From assembly GCA_001275005.1 (NCBI GenBank), contig JWZX01002810.1, forward strand, positions 1-18,856: a stretch of DNA of 18,856 nt, given 5' to 3'. Positions 14,901 through 18,856 of this stretch are shown piece by piece; within the stretch, counting starts at the first letter, position 1; each line of letters begins with the position of its first letter. The notes under the pieces were generated by a model. That model did not search any database and was not told the DNA's origin. It saw only the letters and a program-made list of their open reading frames with translations. Source of the DNA: Chrysochromulina tobinii (taxonomy: Eukaryota > Haptophyta > Prymnesiales > Chrysochromulinaceae). The translations under genes were made by a program, and so were the position numbers.

Positions 14901-15075
14901 TGAGACATGAGGCGATGAAAGTATCACTGCCCGCCTTGGTCTTGACGGCATCCTGCTCCGCGATCTCGAGCCGATCCTTGACCAGCTCGGTCTGGACCTG
15001 AGCCGTCTCGATGGGCGTCGCGTCGATGTCCGGAGCGCTCACAGGCTCAGCCTCGGTGCTTCCGCCGCAACCCAT
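11992..15075 (-). CDS. Eight-repeat annexin with acylation-type N-terminus
   Basis: A 1027-residue single-exon gene. The chosen ATG gives MGCGGS, with Gly2 suited to N-myristoylation and Cys3 to palmitoylation; the frame upstream has no ATG. Eight annexin repeats can be followed, in two sets of four (roughly residues 90-400 and 450-750), the arrangement of annexin A6. Repeats 1, 2, 4 and 5 carry type II calcium sites of the form G-x-G-x, 38 residues, then Glu: GLGC at 107, GMGC at 180, GWGR at 345, GWGT at 462. The other repeats are degenerate. After ~750 come an acidic linker, a helical region of ~130 residues that I do not recognise, and a Tyr/Pro/Met/Gln-rich tail (~905-1027) with YAMPVASP repeats, like the N-terminal tail of animal annexin A7/A11. 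A role in Ca2+-dependent membrane binding is family knowledge; constant membrane attachment through acylation is inferred. Confidence 0.88.
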   Translation of the reverse strand: MGCGGSTEAEPVSAPDIDATPIETAQVQTELVKDRLEIAEQDAVKTKAGSDTFIASCLKARAEHSDDKAIVLDTCTRLQAHNRRLKEYVAIYDSETVNEAMNGGFLGLGCNDDKLIAALCTRTKSQLTRTRQRYRTMYDKDLRAEVKGEADSRSYGRMMFFAMAAPDEYVADIIDLACKGMGCDELMLLEVFVTHTQAELQAGKKKWEGRTDKSLVDYLKGELDGWIGNGFIHLRRLLFLLFQGERVETTDMDEELAAKQVDCLHEEFEKGFFEDFHESFIIDIIGKNTTNQNQLVAQMYEKKFETSLTKALKGKCGERLFDALHALIMPKPEYVAMRLKKAMEGWGRDSDVMTRMLGGFDGDGMAAVAEAFERKYGQPLWSALKEELKAGNFLSAATAWLSTISSNPARSAERFTELDLSNGDVELPKLVEMLDWLFVENEALLSFIAFLDVETVREATKGWGTDDTALIRAFTTRNKRALARVNIGYRNKYGEPLQKLIENEMKDNNYSFLAKFLVVQAEQADLMILDQAMDGMVIDHGALVEFLCARHPRRVRAAKAKWEGYHDDSLIDKLDDVLSGDMQTLAMRMLKGKRDVDNDKVDDALARKQAHQLHDSAIDYIETLCDNSAPQNALVAKYYEEAYDSSLRRAISQEYSGPVKDALLALLQGPAEWYAAQLRKALSGDETNELVVCRILGAHDKDEIKEIKAKYEEKYDTTLKLAISSKCKGNYKRLAVAWVELPDQLEQPAKKIELPTNEEISKAGVEGSKATSKADDEISDDETLESGIKSTSPLFKAKCQMWTAKYKKYNEMGKARKAAHYQRLLLLNPPLPKKSSILKGFADALEEEYKKDNSGDDWTGMWLDSVDEAEFEAAGTSKDFFKKWFDVTESMVAEKKVSVKEMEAHWGLIEEPPKQERLYEPVPLAPVGMPVAQSMPMAQSMPQATPAYGSNYAMAQANYAMPVASPYAMPVASPYAMPNPYGNPYGNYGQPQVTSTYTTTSTTFVPLQQPMHYGQQPTYAPQPMMYR
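12142..12189 (-). repeat. 24-bp coding repeat in the annexin tail
   Basis: Two copies of a 24-bp unit encode YAMPVASP twice, within a longer series of YAMP, YGNP and MAQS motifs in the annexin C-terminal tail. Confidence 0.85.
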
Positions 15076-15414
15076 TGTTCCGATGCGATGCACGTAGGCG
15101 TGCGATGATGAAAGTCGCGAATCAGGAACACTTCTGAACAGCAATTTGCCACGTGGCGATTGGACTTGGACCAGGGGGCCGTGAGCTAGCTTGGAGTCTC
15201 GCGTATCGCGGAGCTCGCATTGAAGAACTCATTGTGTAGTTGCAAAACTTCGCGCGTCTTCGCGCCGACAATTCAGCGGTCCCTGCTTGGGAGGGACAGA
15301 AGACGGAGAGGCACGTCCATCCCGTGATCACTCCTGCACCCATCTCGGGAGTTGCTGCCCGTCAGCACCCGCCTGATAATCCCGACCCTCACGAGCGCCC
15401 TCGTCTCGGAGACC
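15076..15414. promoter_or_regulatory. Shared divergent promoter region
   Basis: The 339 bp between the annexin ATG (minus) and the chromodomain ATG (plus) must contain both promoters and 5' leaders. No TATA-like sequence was noticed in a useful position. The part from 15120 to 15300 is somewhat less GC-rich than the flanking genes. Confidence 0.5.
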
Positions 15415-17259
15415 ATGGAGGTCGACGACGTCGACGAGCTGAAGCCGCAGTTGTTCGACCTGAACGGCGACACGGACCACGAAGACGATTTTCCCGCAAC
15501 CACCACCAGCGTTGCCAATTCGTCAGCCGACGAGCCTTCCGGAGCACATGAAGTGGCCGACGCCAACTCCGACGCTCTCGCAGGCCACGAAGTCGACATC
15601 ATGCCCGCCTCAGCATCACCACCAACACCAGATACACTCTCACCAGAACCTGCAGCACCAGCGGCTCCTCCGTGGCCCGCGCTGGCGCTGGGAGACCCAG
15701 CAGCACCTCCCGCTCCTCCGTGGCCCGTGGCATCCACCGCCGCATCGACCTCCACAAGCGCGACCGCATCGGTCGCGGCGCAGCCCACACCGGAGCCAGC
15801 GTACAAGCCGTGCGGCATCAACGGGTGCATCCTCGCCGAGAGGCACGGCGGCTCATGCATCTTCCCCTTTCTCGACGGCCCACGCCGGCGCGACCACGTG
15901 GCACGCATCGACCACCCGCCGCTGCCGCCACCGCTGCCGCCACCGCTGCCGCGCGCGGCCGCGACAGGCGGGCCACGCCCGCCGCGCCCTCCGAAGCTGC
16001 CGCCAGGAGCGCCCGTGAACTTTGTGTCTCGCACGGGCCACGTGGATGGGGATCTGTGGGAAGTGGAGGCACTGCTCGACCGGCGGATCGGACGGTACAA
16101 GCGGACTGAGTACCTGGTGAGCTGGCGCGGCTGGCCGGCTGAGCACCAGACATGGGAGCCAGCCAAGAATATCGATGCCGAGCTCGTCGCCGAGTACAAT
16201 GCCGCCCATCCGTTACCGCCACCGAGTGAATCCGAGGAGCCACCTGCAGCTGTGCCTGTCGCAGCGGGCGCGAGCGCCGCCGGCGGCGGTGGCTGTGGCT
16301 CCTCGCGCGGGGCTGCACTGGCCGAGGCAGTGGAGGGCGGCCCCATCGGAGCGGTCGAGCGCCGTCTTGGTGAGAGGCAAGCCCTCAAGTATGCCCTCGC
16401 CCTCTCCAGTGCGGGCACCACGCACAAGGGTGCGCCAGCGTCGGCACCGCTGCCGCCTGACGCCGGCGCTCTTCCGGACGAGCCCACCCTCGCCAAGCCC
16501 ACCCTCGCCAAGCCCACCCTCGCCAAGCCCACCCTCGCCAAGCCTACCCTCGCCGAGCCCACCCTCGCCGAGCCCACGCTGGCCGAGCCCACGCTGGCCG
16601 AGCCTACCATCGCCGAGTTGATGCGTGCCTGCCGCTCCGAGGCCTACAGGGCCGCGTTTGAGGAGAAGGGATGGACTGTTCCCTACCTCTTCACTGTGGG
16701 CAAGCGCGAGCTCGAGAGCATGCTCGTCGAGTGTAGCATGAAGGCCGGGCACGCAGCCAAGTTTCTCGCTCTCTTTGACGTCTTCAAAGCCGTTCGCCAG
16801 AGCCCATTCGCCAGCAACACGCGCAAGGCGGAAGCCGAGGAGGCGGCGGAGGTCGAGGAGGCGAACATCGAGGAAGCGGTAGTCGAGGAGGCGGAGGTTT
16901 ACGAGGAGGACGAGGTTGAGGACGAGGTTGAAGACGAGGTGGAGGACGAGGTGGAGGACGAGGGGGAGGACGAGAAGATGGGCGAGGGGGACGTGACGGC
17001 GGGGGCCACCGCGCTGCCGACAGTGGCCGAGGGGTTCTCTCTTCACCTCGCTCCTGGCAACCGTAGTGGTTACCTGGGTGTCTGCTGGCTCAAGACCAGC
17101 CAACGTTACCGAGCGCGCTACCGGCGGCGCGAGCTCGGATTTTATCGGACCGCCGTCGAGGCGGCTGTGGCGCTGGCACGTGCAATGGCGGCGGAGGCCC
17201 CTTCCTCGAAGAGGGTGGCCCCTTCACCGGCCCCCATACCTCCCATATACCCCCCGTAA
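15415..17259 (+). CDS. Chromodomain protein with SAM-like and AP2-like segments
   Basis: The ATG at 15415 has a good context (ACCATGG); the frame upstream has no ATG. As read the frame gives 614 residues. In order: an acidic N-terminus; a Cys-x4-Cys-x5-His-x3-Cys cluster (C133, C138, H144, C148); a chromodomain (about 213-262) with WEVEALLDRR, YLVSWRGWP and TWEPAKNID, whose methyl-lysine cage would be W215, W237 and W240; nine copies of PTLA[KE]; a SAM-like helical segment (~402-462) with EAYRAAFEEKGW and MKAGHAAKFLALF; an acidic run rich in VEDE; and an AP2-like segment (~546-594) with SGYLGVCWLKTSQRYRARY and AVEAAVALARAM. A chromatin reader with DNA-binding ability is inferred. The chromodomain also resembles those of chromovirus integrases, but no integrase or reverse transcriptase is present. 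The TAA at 17257-17259 may lie inside an intron, because the RRM/RS frame follows at once. Confidence 0.78.
   Translation: MEVDDVDELKPQLFDLNGDTDHEDDFPATTTSVANSSADEPSGAHEVADANSDALAGHEVDIMPASASPPTPDTLSPEPAAPAAPPWPALALGDPAAPPAPPWPVASTAASTSTSATASVAAQPTPEPAYKPCGINGCILAERHGGSCIFPFLDGPRRRDHVARIDHPPLPPPLPPPLPRAAATGGPRPPRPPKLPPGAPVNFVSRTGHVDGDLWEVEALLDRRIGRYKRTEYLVSWRGWPAEHQTWEPAKNIDAELVAEYNAAHPLPPPSESEEPPAAVPVAAGASAAGGGGCGSSRGAALAEAVEGGPIGAVERRLGERQALKYALALSSAGTTHKGAPASAPLPPDAGALPDEPTLAKPTLAKPTLAKPTLAKPTLAEPTLAEPTLAEPTLAEPTIAELMRACRSEAYRAAFEEKGWTVPYLFTVGKRELESMLVECSMKAGHAAKFLALFDVFKAVRQSPFASNTRKAEAEEAAEVEEANIEEAVVEEAEVYEEDEVEDEVEDEVEDEVEDEGEDEKMGEGDVTAGATALPTVAEGFSLHLAPGNRSGYLGVCWLKTSQRYRARYRRRELGFYRTAVEAAVALARAMAAEAPSSKRVAPSPAPIPPIYPP
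16483..16617 (+). repeat. 15-bp coding repeat, 9 copies (PTLA[KE])
   Basis: Nine units of CCCACCCTCGCC plus AAG or GAG: four PTLAK, four PTLAE and one PTIAE. Charge switches from basic to acidic midway along the array, which separates the chromodomain part from the SAM-like part. Confidence 0.95.
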
Positions 17260-17493
17260 CGAGATAGGGGCGCCTTCACCGAACGGCGCGAGGCTCGATG
17301 ACTCGTCAGACGAGGACGACATACCTCTCATCCCATCGCGCCGCCGTGCCAGCCAGAGTGCCAACCAAAGCGCCGCCATCGCGGCTGTCGCAGCTGCCGC
17401 GGACCCAACCGTTGGCACGGCCACCTCCGCCACTGCTTTGTCACGTGCTGGAGCCGCTAACACTCCGGCCGCCGCCCCGACGCTTTTTTTCAG
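17260..17493 (+). other. Junction between the chromodomain frame and the RRM/RS frame
   Basis: This stretch is open in the RRM/RS frame and encodes a DDSSDEDD acidic patch that looks coding, yet it also ends in a textbook acceptor, CGCTTTTTTTCAG (17481-17493). Donor GTAACG at 17256 is in phase 2, matching that acceptor, and would remove the TAA. Alternatively a donor at 17180 (GTGCAA, phase 1) joins an acceptor at 17267 (GATAG) and keeps the acidic patch as exon. A single-base shift would also join the frames. The sequence alone cannot choose. Confidence 0.4.
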
Positions 17494-18773
17494 AATGAAG
17501 CGCTCTCGCACGCCCACCCCGCCGCCTATGCTTGAGGCGGCTGCAGGCGAGGAGAGGCTGGTCCATCAGGGGCAACCCGAGGCAACCAGACGCCACCAGG
17601 CGGCTGCAGGCGAGGAGAGAGCCTCGAAAGGCAACTCGCCAAAGTCGTCGAAGTTGGCGGTTGCGGAATTGGCATGGCGCACTAGTACCCGGTCGCAGCG
17701 AGGCGAGTGCGCCAAGCGCGCCAAGGGCGCCGTCGAGCAGGAGGCCCTCGGCGGCGCCAGGGATGCGGCAGCTGCGGTTGGCTCGAGCAGCGAATGTAGC
17801 GGTTTGCCCCTTCCTTCCTCACGCAAGGCATTCGTCGTGCTGCCCAAGATGGGCACGATGAGCAAGAGTGAGCAAACGCGTGCCGAGACGGCGCTGTCTC
17901 GTCACTTTGGGCGTTTCGGCACCGTCGAGAGCTTGAAGGTGCGAGGAAACGCTGCTTTCGTCGAGTGGAAGACGCCCGAGGCAGCGGCACGTGCACTAGC
18001 TATGCCCAAGCAAGTCATCGAAGAGCTCCCGTCTCCATCGGGCTCATGCTCGTTTGCCGTCCGCGTGAAACCGTTCAAAGAGAGATGCATGGCTTCTGCC
18101 GGGCGCGGCCGCCGCGATGAGCGCGAGGGGCGCACTGCCGCAAGGCGCGACCCCTCCCGCTCCTGCTCCCGCTCCCGCTCCTGCTCCCGCTCCCGCTCCC
18201 GCTCCCGCTCCCGCTCCCGCTCCCGCTCCCGCTCCCGCTCCCGCTCCCGCTCCCGCTCGCGCGCCCGCTCCCGATCCCGCTCCCGCTCCAGCGACCGCTC
18301 GCACTCCAGCTCGCGCTGCCGTAAGCGTGGGCGTGAACGCAGCCGTGAGCGTGAGGGCCGCCGCGAGCGCCGGCAACATTGCTCGCAATCGCCCCGCCGC
18401 TCTCGATCAGCGAGCCGCTACTCGCGCTCGCCCCGCCGCCGCTCGCGCTCACCGCGGCATCGCTCGCGCTCGCCGAGCCGCCGCTCGCGCTCACCCCGGC
18501 GCCGCTCGCGCTCACCCCGGCGCCGCTCGCGCTCACCCCGGCGCCGCTCGCGCTCGCCCCGCCGCCGTCGCTCGTGCTCGCGAGAGCGTGACTCGTACCG
18601 ACGCTCGCGCAGCCATCGACGCCACAGCGCCTCCCACAGCCCACGACGCAGCCCACACCGCCGCACATCCAGCCCCGAAATCGCCCCAACAGCCGCCCCC
18701 CCAGCCGCCCCCGCAGCTGCTGCCATGGCCGCCGCGACCGGTGCCACCGCCGACTCTCGATGCGCCGACGCAA

Positions 18774-18809
<36 letters not shown>

Positions 18810-18856
18810 CGGCGGCAGCGGCGGCGGCGGCGGCAGAGGCGGGGGCAGCGGCGGCG
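17494..18856 (+). CDS. RRM plus RS-domain protein, SR splicing-factor type (3' end beyond window)
   Basis: Open to the right edge without a stop; 454 residues counted from the ATG at 17495. After a ~110-residue low-complexity start comes an RRM (about 112-195): AFVVLPKMG as the first strand, HFGRFGTVESLKV, and RNP1-like RGNAAFVEW at about 150. Then an RS domain (~218-395): long pure Arg-Ser dipeptides followed by SPRRRSR heptads, ending in a poly-Ala tract. One RRM followed by an RS domain is the layout of SR splicing factors and related nuclear-speckle proteins; RS serines are the usual SRPK/CLK targets. If ATG 17495 is the true start it is its own gene, but there is hardly room for a promoter after the chromodomain frame. 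The acceptor-like sequence just before the ATG suggests it is instead a downstream exon of the same gene. Confidence 0.75.
18150..18268 (+). repeat. 6-bp (TCCCGC) repeat encoding Arg-Ser dipeptides
   Basis: A nearly pure hexanucleotide array encodes the core RS run, with a few TGC (Cys) variants at its start and GCC (Ala) near its end. Confidence 0.9.
18429..18566 (+). repeat. 21-bp repeat encoding SPRRRSR heptads
   Basis: About six copies of a 21-bp unit with core CGGCGCCGCTCGCGCTCACC. The encoded S-P-R-R-R-S-R heptads are typical of the distal RS domain of SR proteins. Confidence 0.85.
18772..18856 (+). repeat. GCG trinucleotide tract at the right edge
   Basis: A GCG run with a few GCA, ACG, GAG and GGG interruptions. 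In the RS-protein frame it encodes poly-alanine. It continues past the window. Confidence 0.9.

Noticed and set aside
13234-14910. 558-codon plus-strand open frame opposite the annexin gene
   Set aside because: It mirrors the annexin codons; its Leu/Val/Glu/Arg-rich translation has no recognisable motif. High third-position GC in the true gene removes stops from the opposite strand.
16051-16200. Chromodomain as the end of a chromovirus retrotransposon
   Set aside because: No reverse transcriptase, RNase H, integrase core or terminal repeats nearby; the other domains are of host nuclear type.
18075-18773. Ser/Gly/Ala-rich minus-strand frame opposite the RS domain
   Set aside because: It is the reverse reading of the TCCCGC hexamer and heptad repeats; the plus strand has an RRM in the same frame as the RS run.

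Overview
The window looks like nuclear DNA from a GC-rich unicellular alga, probably one with a red-derived secondary plastid such as a haptophyte or pelagophyte. The group is an inference; that it is eukaryotic is secure. The evidence is short GT-AG introns of about 74 to 102 nt that join conserved reading frames exactly, proteins found only in eukaryotes (Pol III subunit RPC3, a Qb-SNARE, annexin, chromodomain, RS-domain and PX-domain proteins), very high third-position GC, and many tandem repeats. No bacterial operon, tRNA, rRNA, CRISPR or intact transposon was seen.

Layout. 1-455 is GGN-rich simple sequence followed by two short minisatellites. 456-1751 holds no gene I can support. 1752-4128 (-) is a PX-domain protein with a long Ala/Glu coiled coil and one intron. 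4308-4496 (-) is an isolated piece of a protein kinase C-lobe, probably a relic. 4837-6240 (+) is a membrane-anchored ABHD12-like serine hydrolase with one intron. 6673-8928 (+) is a fusion of a 2-oxoglutarate/Fe(II) oxygenase with a GNAT acetyltransferase and a possible plastid-targeting leader. 9080-10813 (+) is RPC3. 10806-11491 (-) is a very small Qb-type SNARE with one intron, overlapping the RPC3 3' end by 8 nt. 11992-15075 (-) is an eight-repeat annexin with an acylation-type N-terminus and a Tyr/Pro/Met-rich tail. 15415-17259 (+) is a chromodomain protein with SAM-like and AP2-like segments. It is followed, perhaps in the same gene, by an RRM plus RS-domain splicing-factor-like protein that runs off the right edge.

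The neighbours do not form a pathway. They are ordinary single eukaryotic genes, arranged divergently (PX/hydrolase; annexin/chromodomain), in tandem (hydrolase, oxygenase, RPC3; annexin then SNARE) and convergently (RPC3/SNARE). The points most worth a second look are the possible chromo-SAM-AP2-RRM-RS protein, the oxygenase-acetyltransferase fusion, the acylated double annexin, and the leucine/phenylalanine repeat of the PX gene, whose third copy appears only after splicing.
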